From JAQCEJ01 sp040881995 (GTDB lineage Bacteria; Planctomycetota; Planctomycetia; Planctomycetales; Planctomycetaceae): DNA of 64,000 nt. The stretch lies in contig JBBECD010000199.1 in the NCBI GenBank assembly GCA_040881995.1, positions 1-64,000 of the forward strand. The letters run 5' to 3'. This document shows positions 51,989 to 61,233 of this stretch, one piece after another. Under the pieces are notes generated by a model that did not search any database, had not been told where the DNA came from, and was given only the letters and a program-made list of their open reading frames with translations. The translations under genes were made by a program, and so were the position numbers. How positions within the stretch are numbered: position 1 is the stretch's first letter; every line of letters starts with the position of its first letter.

Positions 51989-53222
51989 TCGGAATCTCCA
52001 GCATCTCGGGGCCGATCGTCAGAATGGTGAATTCGCGGGCGGGGAATTGATGCACGTGGTCGAGCACGGTTTGGGGCGTCAGTGCATCGATTTTCCGGTG
52101 AATCTCATCGAGCGTTTGCACTTCGCCCAGATAAAACCAGTCGCGGGCCACGCTCGACGACCGGGCCATTGACGATTCCTGCTGCATGATCAGCGAACTT
52201 TTCGCCCGCGCTTTGCAGCGGTCGAGTTCGTCGTCGGCGATGCCGTTCTCTAAATCGCGAATCACCTGCAGCGTGACGTCGAGCGTTTCCTGCGCCCGCT
52301 CGTTCGTGGTGCCCGCGTAGCAGACGACGCGTCCGTCGTGGGGCAGGCTGTTGAGCGACGCATACACCGAATAACACAAGCCCCGCTTTTCGCGGACTTC
52401 GGTAAACAGCCGTGAACTCATGCCGCCGCTCAGCACGCCGACCGCCGCCCAGGCGGCGTAATAATCGGGGTGCCGGTACGGCACGCTGGGGTAAGCGATC
52501 CCGATTTGCGTCTGCGTCGATTCCTGCATGAGATGATCGAACGGCGGGCCGCCGTCGAGTTCTTCGAATTCACCGCTGCGAGGGTTGTCCCAGTCGCCGA
52601 ACAGTTCTTCGACCCAGGACTTGACGTCTTCGAATTCGACGTTTCCGGCGATGCCGAGGATCGTCTCTTGCGGCCTGAAGCAGTTGCCCCAATTCTGTTG
52701 CACGTCCAGCGGTTCGATGCGCGGCAAGTCGTCGAGCGATCCTTCCGGCGGAAGTCCCCACGGACGTTTAAACGTGCGGCGGCGGAGTTCCTGCATCACC
52801 TTCTGACGCGGCTCGTCTTCAATCGACCCCAGCATCTGCTCGACATACGCCATCGACGATTCGAACTGCTCTTCGGCCAGATGCGGTGCGCGGACGACGT
52901 CGGCGTAGATTTCGAGCGTCGGTCTTAGAATGTGACTGAGCGTCGCGCCGTTGAGCATCAGATGGCTGACGCCGACCGTTTCGCTGCGCTGCACGCCGAG
53001 ATTGTCGAGATCGGTGGTCAGTTCCTGACTGCCGCGCGCCCCGGCGCCTTTCATCAGCCAGGTGGCCAGGATCGAGGCGACGCCGTTTTGTCCCGGCGGA
53101 TCGAACACGCTTCCCGCCGGCAACAGCAGCGTGAACGCCGCCGATTGCACGTTTCTCATCGTCTCGACGACCAGCGTCATGCCGTTCGTCAGCCGATAAG
53201 TATTCAGTTCCTGATGCTGCAT
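51978..53222 (-). CDS. M16 family subunit lacking the zinc motif
   Basis: 414 aa. The position of HxxEH reads ASILATWLMKG, so no zinc site. The C-terminal half keeps the Arg/Tyr pattern SSRLFTEVREKRGLCYSVYA, which in two-component M16B enzymes contacts the substrate and completes the active site of the partner. First gene of the pair. The combination of one intact and one inactive subunit is the expected heterodimer. Confidence 0.92.
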   Translation of the reverse strand: MQHQELNTYRLTNGMTLVVETMRNVQSAAFTLLLPAGSVFDPPGQNGVASILATWLMKGAGARGSQELTTDLDNLGVQRSETVGVSHLMLNGATLSHILRPTLEIYADVVRAPHLAEEQFESSMAYVEQMLGSIEDEPRQKVMQELRRRTFKRPWGLPPEGSLDDLPRIEPLDVQQNWGNCFRPQETILGIAGNVEFEDVKSWVEELFGDWDNPRSGEFEELDGGPPFDHLMQESTQTQIGIAYPSVPYRHPDYYAAWAAVGVLSGGMSSRLFTEVREKRGLCYSVYASLNSLPHDGRVVCYAGTTNERAQETLDVTLQVIRDLENGIADDELDRCKARAKSSLIMQQESSMARSSSVARDWFYLGEVQTLDEIHRKIDALTPQTVLDHVHQFPAREFTILTIGPEMLEIPNDL

Positions 53223-53524
53223 TATGGTGATCGACTTCCCGGAGGTGATTTATCGTGAATGGTCCGCACGCGGCCCGTGAGAACGCCCCCATGACGTCCC
53301 GGCGCAGTATCGCAGAAAGAAAGCCCGATGACAATTCAGACCCCCACGCCCTCTCCCGCCGGGTGGCACTCAGCCGAAATACACATTACATCTAATCGAC
53401 TTTACCGGCGAACGCTTTCCGACGTTGGCTTCTCCGCCCATCGTTGCGTACAATTCACGAATGTTTCGCACTCCCGCATTCTGTACCCCTGCGACATACA
53501 ATCGACAAGAGGGCAATACGACCA
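53223..53524. other. Divergent intergenic region
   Basis: About 300 bp between the M16 pair and the M28 gene. No consensus promoter or repeat that I would name. Confidence 0.5.
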
Positions 53525-55537
53525 ATGAAATCTCGACAATTCTCTCAACACTATCCGACTTTCGGTTTGTTTCTCATCGCCTCTCTTCTGGCATGCGCCT
53601 TCACACTCGCCAACGACAACTCCTCGACCGAAGACCGCATCGCTCGCATGAAGGCGGATATTCAGTATCTCGCCTCCGATGAACTCGAAGGCCGGGGACT
53701 GGGAACCAACGGGATCAATCTCGCCGCCGATTATTTGCAGTCGACGTTCGACAAGCTCGGGCTCGACGTCTCCAAAGCAGACGGAGACGCCTTTCAGGAA
53801 TTCGATTACACCACCGGCGCGACCCTCGGCGGAACGAATACGCTCGCCATATCATTGCCCGAAGAGAAAAAACTCGAACCGTCATACGACGCCGGCTTCC
53901 GCACCTGTTCGTTCGGCGGCAGCGGCTCGTTCTCCGGCGGCGCTGCCTTCTGCGGATACGGCATCCAGGCCGAAGACCTGCAGTACGACGACTTCGCCGG
54001 TGTCGATCTCAAGGGCAAAATCGCCATTATCTTGCGGCGCAATCCGCGGCAAAGCGACACGCATTCCGACCCGCACACCGGCTTCGGCCTGTATGCCGAT
54101 CTCCGCTCGAAGATGAATAACGCCGCGGCCGCCGGCGCGGTGGCGGTGCTGTTCGTCAACGATCCGCATATGATTCACACGGCGGAAAAAGAACGACAGA
54201 AAGAACTCGATGCATTGGCCTATGCCGTCGTCGAGGCCGCGACCGCTTTCGAGGCCGCCGACCCGCAGAACACCGATGACTTCGCCGCGGCTCGCCGGAA
54301 ACTGACCGAATCTGTCACGACGTTTCAGACCGAAAAGCAGAAAACGGTCAATCACGACGCGCTGATGGAATTCGGCTATGCCGGCATCGGCAATGCCGAG
54401 CAGATCCCGGTCTTTCACATCTCTCAACAACTTTGCGATCAGATGCTCAAGCCGTCGCTGAACAAGTCGCTCGAAGAACTCGAAGCGGCGATCGACCGGG
54501 ATCTCAAGCCTCAGAGCGCCGTGCTCGAGGGCGTGACTATTGCAGGAACCACATCGATCAATCGCGTCGTCGCGGAGGTAAAGAACGTGATCGCCGTGCT
54601 CGAAGGGGAAGGCCCGCTGGCCGATGAAACGATCGTGATCGGTGCCCATTACGACCATCTCGGCCGCGGCGGCGAAGGTTCGCTCACGCCGGGATCGAAC
54701 GAGATCCACAACGGCGCCGACGACAACGCATCGGGGACGGTCGCCCTCTTAGAACTCGCCCGCCGCTTTGCCGCCTGCAACGAAAAACTTCCTCGCCGGC
54801 TGGTGTTTATCGCCTTCACCGCCGAAGAACGGGGCTTAATCGGCTCGGCCCGTTACACGAAGGAACCGATCTTTCCCCTCGAAAACACCGTCGCCATGTT
54901 CAACATGGACATGGTCGGCCGCATGACGGACGACAAGATGCAGATTTTCGGCACGGGAACTTCGAAACGCTGGGACGGCGCGATCAGCGGCCTCGCCGAG
55001 AAGTACAGTCTCAACGTGACCAAGAAACCGGAGGGATTCGGGCCGAGCGACCATTCGTCGTTCTACGCCAAGAAAATCCCCGTGCTGCATTTCTTCACCG
55101 GGACGCACACCGATTATCATCGCCCGAGCGACGACTGGGAGAAGATCAACCTCGCCGATATGAACCGCGTCGCCAACGTGCTCGAAGAACTGATCGTCGA
55201 GACGGCGAACACCAGCGAACGCCCCGATTACGTCGAAGTGCAGACGCCGGTGACGCTCGGCCGCAGCGGCAACCGCCCGTATTTCGGCAGCATTCCCGAC
55301 TTCGGCAACGAAGAGCCGGGTTATGCGATCTCGGGCACCGCTCCCAACAGCCCTGCCGCCAATGCCGGCATCGAGCCGGGCGACCTGATCGTGAAACTCG
55401 GCCCGCACCGCATCACCGGCCTCGACGATTTCGACCTGGCTCTCAGAAAATTCTCGGCGGGAGACGTCGTCGACGTGGTCGTGAAACGCAAGAACGAAGA
55501 ACTCACGCTGCAGGTGACGCTGGCGAAACCGCGGTAG
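53525..55537 (+). CDS. Secreted M28 aminopeptidase with PA-like and PDZ domains
   Basis: 670 aa from ATG at 53525 with AGAGGG upstream; signal peptide at residues about 12-30. An N-terminal peptidase part (45-115) is interrupted by a PA-like insert (about 140-300: LQYDDFAGVDLKGKIAIILR). The M28 zinc site follows: His375 and Asp377 in IGAHYDHLG, Asp400 in NGADDNASG, Glu434/435 in TAEERGLIG, Asp462 in NMDMVGR, and His in THTDYHRPSD. Residues about 575-665 are a PDZ domain (PGYAISGTAPNSPAANAGIE, PGDLIVKLG). The enzyme removes N-terminal residues from peptides outside the cytoplasm. Confidence 0.93.
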   Translation: MKSRQFSQHYPTFGLFLIASLLACAFTLANDNSSTEDRIARMKADIQYLASDELEGRGLGTNGINLAADYLQSTFDKLGLDVSKADGDAFQEFDYTTGATLGGTNTLAISLPEEKKLEPSYDAGFRTCSFGGSGSFSGGAAFCGYGIQAEDLQYDDFAGVDLKGKIAIILRRNPRQSDTHSDPHTGFGLYADLRSKMNNAAAAGAVAVLFVNDPHMIHTAEKERQKELDALAYAVVEAATAFEAADPQNTDDFAAARRKLTESVTTFQTEKQKTVNHDALMEFGYAGIGNAEQIPVFHISQQLCDQMLKPSLNKSLEELEAAIDRDLKPQSAVLEGVTIAGTTSINRVVAEVKNVIAVLEGEGPLADETIVIGAHYDHLGRGGEGSLTPGSNEIHNGADDNASGTVALLELARRFAACNEKLPRRLVFIAFTAEERGLIGSARYTKEPIFPLENTVAMFNMDMVGRMTDDKMQIFGTGTSKRWDGAISGLAEKYSLNVTKKPEGFGPSDHSSFYAKKIPVLHFFTGTHTDYHRPSDDWEKINLADMNRVANVLEELIVETANTSERPDYVEVQTPVTLGRSGNRPYFGSIPDFGNEEPGYAISGTAPNSPAANAGIEPGDLIVKLGPHRITGLDDFDLALRKFSAGDVVDVVVKRKNEELTLQVTLAKPR

Positions 55538-55553
55538 CGGTTCTGATGCCTTA

Positions 55554-55642
55554 GAGACTCTAACATAACCGGTTGTGCTTCTCAAAACCGCCTGAACGTT
55601 TGCAATAAATCGTGAGGCACAGAGGTTATGTTAGGATTTCTT
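55554..55642. repeat. Palindromic element copy A
   Basis: Roughly 89 bp with inverted ends CTAACATAACCGGTTGTGC (55560-55578) and GCACAGAGGTTATGTTAG (55617-55634). Nearly identical to 61141-61226 over its length; a diverged relative is at 61051-61127. Confidence 0.8.
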
Positions 55643-55646
55643 AAGA

Positions 55647-56591
55647 ATGGCGACGGATAAAATCGCGGGACCGGCTATGGATCGAGCTGATCGCAATGTG
55701 TCGAGTCATCGCACCTCACACATCCCCTGGCACCGCGGCTGGATCCCCGTGATTCTCCTAACAGCGCTCACCGTTGTCGCCTTTCCGGCCGCGTGGCCGC
55801 GGTGGGCATTCATGTGGACGCTGTCGTTCGCCATTTACAGCGGCTGCAAATGGCTGACGTGGCGACGGACGCCCACGACGGCCCTACCGGTTTCGATGCA
55901 CGTCGGCTATCTGCTCGCGTGGCCCGGTCTCGACGCCGTCGCTTTTTTGCAACCGCCTCGCGAGAATATTGCAACGCCGACCGTCGGCGAATGGATGTTC
56001 GCCGCATTGAAACTTCTCTTCGGCGTCGGACTCGTCTGGGGACTCGCTCGACTGATACCTATAGACTTTCCCTACCTCGTCGGTTGGATCGGTCTCGTCG
56101 GGATTGTGATGCTGCTGCACTTCGGCATGTTCCATCTGCTCTCGTGCCACTGGCGATCGCGCGGTGTGAATGCTCCGCCGTTAATGGACTGGCCGATCGT
56201 CTCGGTCAGCGTGAGCGAGTTCTGGAGCCGGCGGTGGAACCGGGCGTTTCGCGATCTGACGCACCGGTTTCTGTTCCGTCCGCTGACGGCGAAGGTCGGC
56301 CCGCGCTGGGGACTGGCGTTCGGATTTCTCTTCAGCGGACTCGTTCACGATGCCGTCATTTCGTTTCCCGCAAACGGCGGCTTCGGCGGGCCGACCCTCT
56401 TTTTCTTGCTGCAAGCGGCTGCCATGTTCATCGAACGCTCGCGGATGGGTCGCCGAATCGGCCTTGGCCGCGGTCTGCGCGGACACCTCTTCGCCGCCGT
56501 CGTGCTGATCGTCCCGGTCGGCCTGCTGTTTCATCGCCCGTTCGTAGTGAGAATCATCATTCCGTTTCTCATGGCGCTTAAGGCCATATAA
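55647..56591 (+). CDS. Wax-synthase-like membrane-bound acyltransferase
   Basis: 314 aa, 7-8 membrane helices. The segment SVSEFWSRRWNRAFRDLTHR followed by FLFRPL and FLFSGLVHDAVISFP matches the wax synthase/MBOAT-2 type, in which the His in SGLVHD is catalytic. Such enzymes acylate long-chain alcohols or similar lipids. The ATG at 55647 lies 5 bp after repeat copy A; an internal ATG at 55677 is an alternative. The substrate is unknown. It is likely co-transcribed with the small membrane gene 80 bp downstream. Confidence 0.8.
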   Translation: MATDKIAGPAMDRADRNVSSHRTSHIPWHRGWIPVILLTALTVVAFPAAWPRWAFMWTLSFAIYSGCKWLTWRRTPTTALPVSMHVGYLLAWPGLDAVAFLQPPRENIATPTVGEWMFAALKLLFGVGLVWGLARLIPIDFPYLVGWIGLVGIVMLLHFGMFHLLSCHWRSRGVNAPPLMDWPIVSVSVSEFWSRRWNRAFRDLTHRFLFRPLTAKVGPRWGLAFGFLFSGLVHDAVISFPANGGFGGPTLFFLLQAAAMFIERSRMGRRIGLGRGLRGHLFAAVVLIVPVGLLFHRPFVVRIIIPFLMALKAI

Positions 56592-56672
56592 AAGCGGGAC
56601 GAAACGGTTAAGGATGAGAGTCGATGACGGTTTTTATGGTGGAACACAACAATCATCGATGGAACCCTTTCC

Positions 56673-57206
56673 ATGAAAACGCATCTCGCCGATCTCATTT
56701 TTCTCGCCGGCCTCGGCCAAATGTCGGTCCTCATTGCCTCGTCGCTGGTGCCGCTGCGGCTCAACTGGAAGGAGGAATTCAAATCGCTCTCGAAGCTGCA
56801 CCGCCAGATGTACTGGGTCTACGGCGGCTACGTAGTGCTGTCGATCGTCGCGCTGGGATTGATCAGCGTCTTCAACGCGAAAGAGCTCGCCTCCGGCAGC
56901 GGTCTGGCTCGCGGCTTCTGCTTGTACGCGGCGGTTTTTTGGGGAGTCCGCCTCAGCCTGCAAGGGGTGCTGGATGTGAAGGAGCATCTCACGATGTGGT
57001 GGCTGAAGGCGGGATATCATGCGCTGACGGTGTTGTTTTTGTTTTTTACAGCGGTGTTTCTGTGGGCGAGCGTGGCGGTGAGAGTTGTTGAAACCCATCG
57101 ACATTTTTCATCGGAGTCGATAACATTAACATTAACGAACCTTACAAAAGCCGAATCCCAGCATCCTTTAGCAGAATTGGACTATGTTTATGTCCCTCAA
57201 AGATGA
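56673..57206 (+). CDS. Membrane protein of unknown function, 177 aa
   Basis: Four membrane helices in residues about 5-140 (ADLIFLAGLGQMSVLIASSL, WVYGGYVVLSIVALGLISVF, GFCLYAAVFWGVRLSLQG, and HALTVLFLFFTAVFLWASVA). No family is recognised. Next to the acyltransferase, a lipid-related role is possible. The last 40 residues are AT-richer than the rest and the reading frame overlaps the next gene by 23 bp. Confidence 0.7.
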   Translation: MKTHLADLIFLAGLGQMSVLIASSLVPLRLNWKEEFKSLSKLHRQMYWVYGGYVVLSIVALGLISVFNAKELASGSGLARGFCLYAAVFWGVRLSLQGVLDVKEHLTMWWLKAGYHALTVLFLFFTAVFLWASVAVRVVETHRHFSSESITLTLTNLTKAESQHPLAELDYVYVPQR

Positions 57207-57609
57207 AAACAAAGAAATCTTTTCTTTTAACCTGCTGGCTGAACCTGGATCGGGCAAGACGCCGCTCGAACTGTTGGGCCTGTTAAATGCCACGACATGG
57301 AACGACAAAGAGCCTGAGTCATGCATGGTTGTTGAAATATCGCAGAAAACGCCGGTCACAACTTATCAGACTGCCGAATTTATCATAACAGTTGGTTACC
57401 GTCCCAGAGGATATATTAGTGACATCCGCGACAACGGACGTCAAAGGCTGAATGGTTGGCAACTTGAGGTGAGGAACCAGCGAAATGACGGTACATTGTT
57501 AGATGGCAATGGTGAAACCCTCCGGCTAGGGGCCGAACCTGTATATTTGGGTTATGATATTTATCACGTCGAAGAATTCAATGATGTTGATTTCGGTATG
57601 CCAAGTTAG
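57184..57609 (+). CDS. Hypothetical protein, 141 aa, AT-rich
   Basis: Starts at 57184 or 57190. Soluble with no signal. Stretches such as CMVVEISQKTPVTTYQTAEF and EPVYLGYDIYHVEEFNDVDF are strand-rich. Base composition from about 57090 to 57660 is clearly AT-richer than either side, suggesting acquired DNA. No family recognised. Confidence 0.5.
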   Translation: MFMSLKDENKEIFSFNLLAEPGSGKTPLELLGLLNATTWNDKEPESCMVVEISQKTPVTTYQTAEFIITVGYRPRGYISDIRDNGRQRLNGWQLEVRNQRNDGTLLDGNGETLRLGAEPVYLGYDIYHVEEFNDVDFGMPS

Positions 57610-57695
57610 CAACTTGGCATAATGTCACCCTATCATTCGAATCAGGAATTTCTGAAATTTCCCTTTGCAGTCGTGGTGATGGCATGCTGTCCCCC

Positions 57696-58118
57696 TCACG
57701 GGTTCGGCGGCGACGTGCAGATCAGCACCACCAGCATCTCCGTCCCGGTGTTCTCGATGCCGTGCAGACACCACGGCGGCAAATAGACGAAATCTCCCTT
57801 TTTCACGGGGCGCGGGCCGCTGCCGAAGGTCATGGCGCCGGCCCCTTCTAAGATGACGTACGTCTCTTCGGTCTCGTGCGAGCCGGGTTCGAGGATGGCG
57901 TGCGGGGGGATGTAGAACATCACCAGGCCCATGTTCTTCGCCGGGGCGTTGGGGTTGACCGGATGCACCACGCGCACCGCCGGGGCGACGCAGTTGGGGT
58001 ACACGACGGGGACCCCCTCCTGCACCGTGACGATCATCGGCTCGGGGGGAACCGCGGGCTTGGGAATCGTCGGTGGTTTGTTGCCGGTGTAGCCTTTGAA
58101 CTCGGTGAATTTTGCCAT
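57696..58118 (-). CDS. Cupin domain protein
   Basis: 140 aa from ATG at 58118 with AAGGA upstream. The two cupin motifs are present: PGSHETEETYVILEGAGAMT (metal ligands His and Glu) and GDFVYLPPWCLHGIENTG (His). A small single-domain cupin that binds metal; it could be an isomerase, a dioxygenase or a sensor. It lies 87 bp downstream of the SDR gene and on the same strand, so probably in one operon. Confidence 0.9.
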   Translation of the reverse strand: MAKFTEFKGYTGNKPPTIPKPAVPPEPMIVTVQEGVPVVYPNCVAPAVRVVHPVNPNAPAKNMGLVMFYIPPHAILEPGSHETEETYVILEGAGAMTFGSGPRPVKKGDFVYLPPWCLHGIENTGTEMLVVLICTSPPNP

Positions 58119-58158
58119 GAGGTGGTCCTTTGATGTGTGAACTCGTATGTCGAATTGA

Positions 58159-58200
58159 AGCGCTCCGCTGCGCAAAGCCTTCGCGTCGCGGCTAAACGAA
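58159..58200. repeat. Dispersed repeat copy
   Basis: A member of the gctccgctgcgcaaagcc...cgcgtcgcggctaaacg family found at 28 and 1779, here between the SDR and cupin genes. Confidence 0.65.
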
Positions 58201-58205
58201 GACGG

Positions 58206-58988
58206 CTAAAAATCGCGTGTATAGCCCGCGGTCCAGCCGCCGTCTACCGTCAGCACGTGGCCGGTGATATAGCTGCTTTCGGGGGCGGCAAGGAACAGAG
58301 CGGCGTGGGCGATTTCTTCCGTGGTGCCGGGGCGTCCCAAGGGAATGTGATCGAGCAGCCGTTGCGTTGAATCTTTGAACTTGCCGTCGTCGCCATAGAA
58401 CAGGTGCTCGGTCGCCTCGGTCAGCGTCGAGCCCGGAGCGATGGCGTTGACGAGAATGCCGAATTGCCCGAGTTCGATCGCCATCGCTTTGGTGAGATTG
58501 ATGACCCCCGCCTTCGCCGCCGTGAAGGCGCACTGCAATCGTAGCGGCACAAGCCCGGCGATCGAGGCGATGTTGATGATTTTTCCCGATTGCTGTTGTC
58601 GCATCACCCGCGTCGCGGCCTGGCTGACGGTGAACAGACCCGTGAGATCGACGTTGAGAATGCGGTCCCATTCGTCGCGAGGGAATTCGTCGATCGTAAC
58701 TCGATGAGTCAGCGTATTCACACCGGCGTTGTTGACGACGATGTTCAACCGGCCGTGCTGCTTGACGACCGCGCCGATCACCGCTTGCACTTGTTCTGTG
58801 TTGGTGACATTCATGGCGTACGCCGAGCAGTTGGTCCGTCGAGCGGCGTTCTGTTGAACGCGTTCGAGACTCAGGTCCGTATAAACGACGTGTGCCCCAT
58901 TCTCGGCAAGACGATCGGCAATCGCCAGGCCGATGCCTTGCGCGGCGCCGGTGACGAGTGCGACCTGGTTGTGCAGGTTGACTTGCAT
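58206..58988 (-). CDS. Short-chain dehydrogenase/reductase with catalytic Tyr replaced by Phe
   Basis: 260 aa, classical SDR length. Coenzyme motif TGAAQGIG at 13-20; NNAG at 86-89; Asn112; Ser142 in INIASIAG. At the position of the catalytic Tyr (13 residues after Ser142) there is Phe155 in CAFTAAK, with Lys159 retained. The codon is plainly TTC. The closing FLAAPESSYITGHVLTVDGG is typical of 3-oxoacyl-ACP-reductase-like SDRs. Without the Tyr, standard oxidoreduction should be greatly weakened, so it may have a changed or regulatory role. Upstream of the cupin gene. Confidence 0.9.
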   Translation of the reverse strand: MQVNLHNQVALVTGAAQGIGLAIADRLAENGAHVVYTDLSLERVQQNAARRTNCSAYAMNVTNTEQVQAVIGAVVKQHGRLNIVVNNAGVNTLTHRVTIDEFPRDEWDRILNVDLTGLFTVSQAATRVMRQQQSGKIINIASIAGLVPLRLQCAFTAAKAGVINLTKAMAIELGQFGILVNAIAPGSTLTEATEHLFYGDDGKFKDSTQRLLDHIPLGRPGTTEEIAHAALFLAAPESSYITGHVLTVDGGWTAGYTRDF

Positions 58989-59099
58989 GGGTGATGTTCC
59001 GTGGGAGTTGGTGGTCGTATTGGGTTGTGGTCGTGTTGAAAACGATCCACAATACCCTGACTCTTCGCCTCACCACAACTGAAGCGGATTTTGGTCGTC

Positions 59100-59286
59100 T
59101 CGGGTGGCACGTCCCTGAGCGGCTGTTCGTATTCAAAACCGTGCGAAGGGCGTGTTTCTTCGTGATCGCCACGCCCTTCGAAGACTCAGGGACGTGCCAC
59201 ACAGCCATCGAGTTCTGTCGCGAGACGACAATTGAACGAAGCGGAGCTTCGAAGACTTGCGTTCCCAAGCGGAGCATAGGAACGAG
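59100..59286. repeat. Two dispersed repeats in tandem
   Basis: 59100-59203 is a palindromic element with ggtggcacgtccctgag and ctcagggacgtgccac ends and gaagggcgtg / cacgcccttc inner arms, a relative of 5668-5745. 59236-59286 is an inverted cgttcccatgctccgcttgg copy. The 320-bp region before the SDR gene holds little else. Confidence 0.65.
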
Positions 59287-59307
59287 GATTGGGGAACGGG
59301 GATGGGA

Positions 59308-61041
59308 TCACTCCGTCTTCAGCGACTCGAACTCGGCATATTCGGATTCGAAGTCGGACTCCTTTTTCGGGTCGAGGTAGCGTTTGATCAATTCCTCGGT
59401 GTCTCTGCAGAGGCTGTTCACGCGGGCTTCGGTGAGTTTGTCCTTGTCGCCGCGCGCCGCTTCGACGCCGGTGACGCGGATGGTCGAGAGGTCGGCGAGG
59501 AAAGCCTCGCGCCGGGGGAGTTTTTCCCAACGCTGCTTGAAGGTCGCGGCCTGTTCTTTCTTTCCGTCTTTCAGGAGAGCGATGGCCCGTGAGCGGAAGA
59601 CCGCCCCTTGAGCGACGGTATCGATCAGGCGTCCCTGCAAAATCGAAAGATCTCCCTCCGTCATCAGGCGGATGGTGTCGTCCGGCAATTCGAGCGTGGT
59701 GACGGGATGAATTCCCGGAATATACGGCACGCGGGCGAGCAGCAATTTGCCGCTGCGAACCGACAGCCAGACCAACGGATGCTCGGGCAGGCGAGGAATA
59801 CGGACATCCCCTTCGCGATCCGACAGAAAATACCTTATCTCGCCGGGCGGAGGCGACACGGGTGTCGCGTTGGGGTCTTCTTCCCGTGCTTTTTCCTGTG
59901 CTCGTTCCCAGGCGGCGAGTTCTCGGGGATGGACCGTCGTCAGCGTCACATGATAACCGACGAGATGGCGCCGGTCGTTTTTGGCGAGCGTCAAGTGGAC
60001 GTCGCCGGCGTCCAGATGCGGTTTCGAGACGAGGGCGACGGTTTCGATGCGCCGCTTTTTGCCGGGAAGGGCGGCACGTAGTCCGCTTAGCACCGAACAG
60101 GTGATGCGGCCCCGCTCGATGGCGTCGACCGTCAGAAACGTCCAAGGGACTTGCTGAATGCCTTTGATGTCGCGCTCGCGGGTGTAGATCAACAGTTCGG
60201 GGGTGACGTAATCGCCCACGCGGAGTTGCCGGCAGGAATCGTCGGGAGGGGGGAATTCACCCGCCTTCAGAACCAGTTCGGCCTGTTGCGCGTCGGCGGC
60301 GGTCACATAGGCGACGGCGCGGAACAGCGAGTTCGCCAATCGAAACGCCCCGTTCCCGAGTTCGCGTTCGTCGTAGAGTTCGGCTTCCGCGACCGGCCCC
60401 AGCGATTCGGTGACGACGTCCCATTCGCGGGCCGAAATGAGAAACCCCGCGCCGTGAGGCGTAATCGCGATAAAGAACGCCTTGTCCCATTCGTCCCGCC
60501 GATAGCGGATTTTCAATTCGTCCGGCGTTAATCGACGAAGTCCCTCGGCGGTCGCCGGAAACATCCAGTCGTTTTCTGCGACCGTGTGATCCCACATCCC
60601 CGAGACCGAACGCGTGACGGCGTGCGACAAAGCGGAACGAATTTGCCGTTGAACCGCGGGACTGAACGTGCCGTCAATCGGAAATGAGACCCCGAGATGC
60701 ACGCGGTACGGCGTCAGGTCGGGGGGCGGGGGAACGGCAGCGGCGGCGGGCTCGACGGCGGCGTTTTTTGCCGACGACGGGACCGCTGACGGCGTTGCGT
60801 TTTTCCGGGGCGAATCGACCGGCTCTGCCGGCGGCTTGGCCGTAGCCGTTTTCGGCGCGTCCTGGGCGGCGGATAAAGAAACCGGCGAACCCCGTGCGAT
60901 CATCAGTGCGATGCCCATCAGTATCGGGCCCGCAATCAGACGCGCGTTGATGATCGCCGGCATCGAACGGCTTCGCGACTCGCTTCGGCTTCGGGGTGTC
61001 TGACGTTGATCATCCATTGAAAGTATCCATGACGATTGCAT
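59308..61041 (-). CDS. Secreted hypothetical protein, 577 aa
   Basis: The N-terminus has a hydrophobic export segment (LIAGPILMGIALMIARG, residues about 35-51) preceded by a basic stretch, then a Pro/Ala-rich linker to about residue 105. The rest is soluble mixed alpha/beta (YRVHLGVSFPIDGTFSPAVQ, DYVTPELLIYTRERDIKGIQ, TVDAIERGRITCSVLSGLR). No family is recognised. A helical tail ends the protein. It is downstream of the TPR/solute-binding gene on the same strand, and the two look like a planctomycete-specific export or envelope unit. Confidence 0.75.
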   Translation of the reverse strand: MQSSWILSMDDQRQTPRSRSESRSRSMPAIINARLIAGPILMGIALMIARGSPVSLSAAQDAPKTATAKPPAEPVDSPRKNATPSAVPSSAKNAAVEPAAAAVPPPPDLTPYRVHLGVSFPIDGTFSPAVQRQIRSALSHAVTRSVSGMWDHTVAENDWMFPATAEGLRRLTPDELKIRYRRDEWDKAFFIAITPHGAGFLISAREWDVVTESLGPVAEAELYDERELGNGAFRLANSLFRAVAYVTAADAQQAELVLKAGEFPPPDDSCRQLRVGDYVTPELLIYTRERDIKGIQQVPWTFLTVDAIERGRITCSVLSGLRAALPGKKRRIETVALVSKPHLDAGDVHLTLAKNDRRHLVGYHVTLTTVHPRELAAWERAQEKAREEDPNATPVSPPPGEIRYFLSDREGDVRIPRLPEHPLVWLSVRSGKLLLARVPYIPGIHPVTTLELPDDTIRLMTEGDLSILQGRLIDTVAQGAVFRSRAIALLKDGKKEQAATFKQRWEKLPRREAFLADLSTIRVTGVEAARGDKDKLTEARVNSLCRDTEELIKRYLDPKKESDFESEYAEFESLKTE

Positions 61042-61050
61042 GTGTTAGGA

Positions 61051-61127
61051 CTCTAACACAACCGGTTGTGCTTGTTGTTGAGGTCGCAAATCTGGCGGAA
61101 GATCGACACGCACAGAGGTTGTGTTAA
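61051..61127. repeat. Palindromic element copy C (diverged)
   Basis: Ends CTAACACAACCGGTTGTGC (61053-61071) and GCACAGAGGTTGTGTTA (61110-61126). Where copies A and B have T/A in the outer stem (ATAACC / GGTTAT), this copy has C/G (ACAACC / GGTTGT), keeping the pairing. Confidence 0.75.
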
Positions 61128-61140
61128 AGTCAATGAGAGA

Positions 61141-61226
61141 CTCTAACATAACCGGTTGTGCTTCTCGAAAACGGCTGAACGTTTGCAATAAATCGTGAGG
61201 CACAGAGGTTATGTTAGGATTTCTTA
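61141..61226. repeat. Palindromic element copy B
   Basis: Nearly identical to copy A at 55554-55642, with ends at 61143-61161 and 61200-61217. Lies between two minus-strand genes. Confidence 0.8.
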
Positions 61227-61233
61227 GCGTCAT

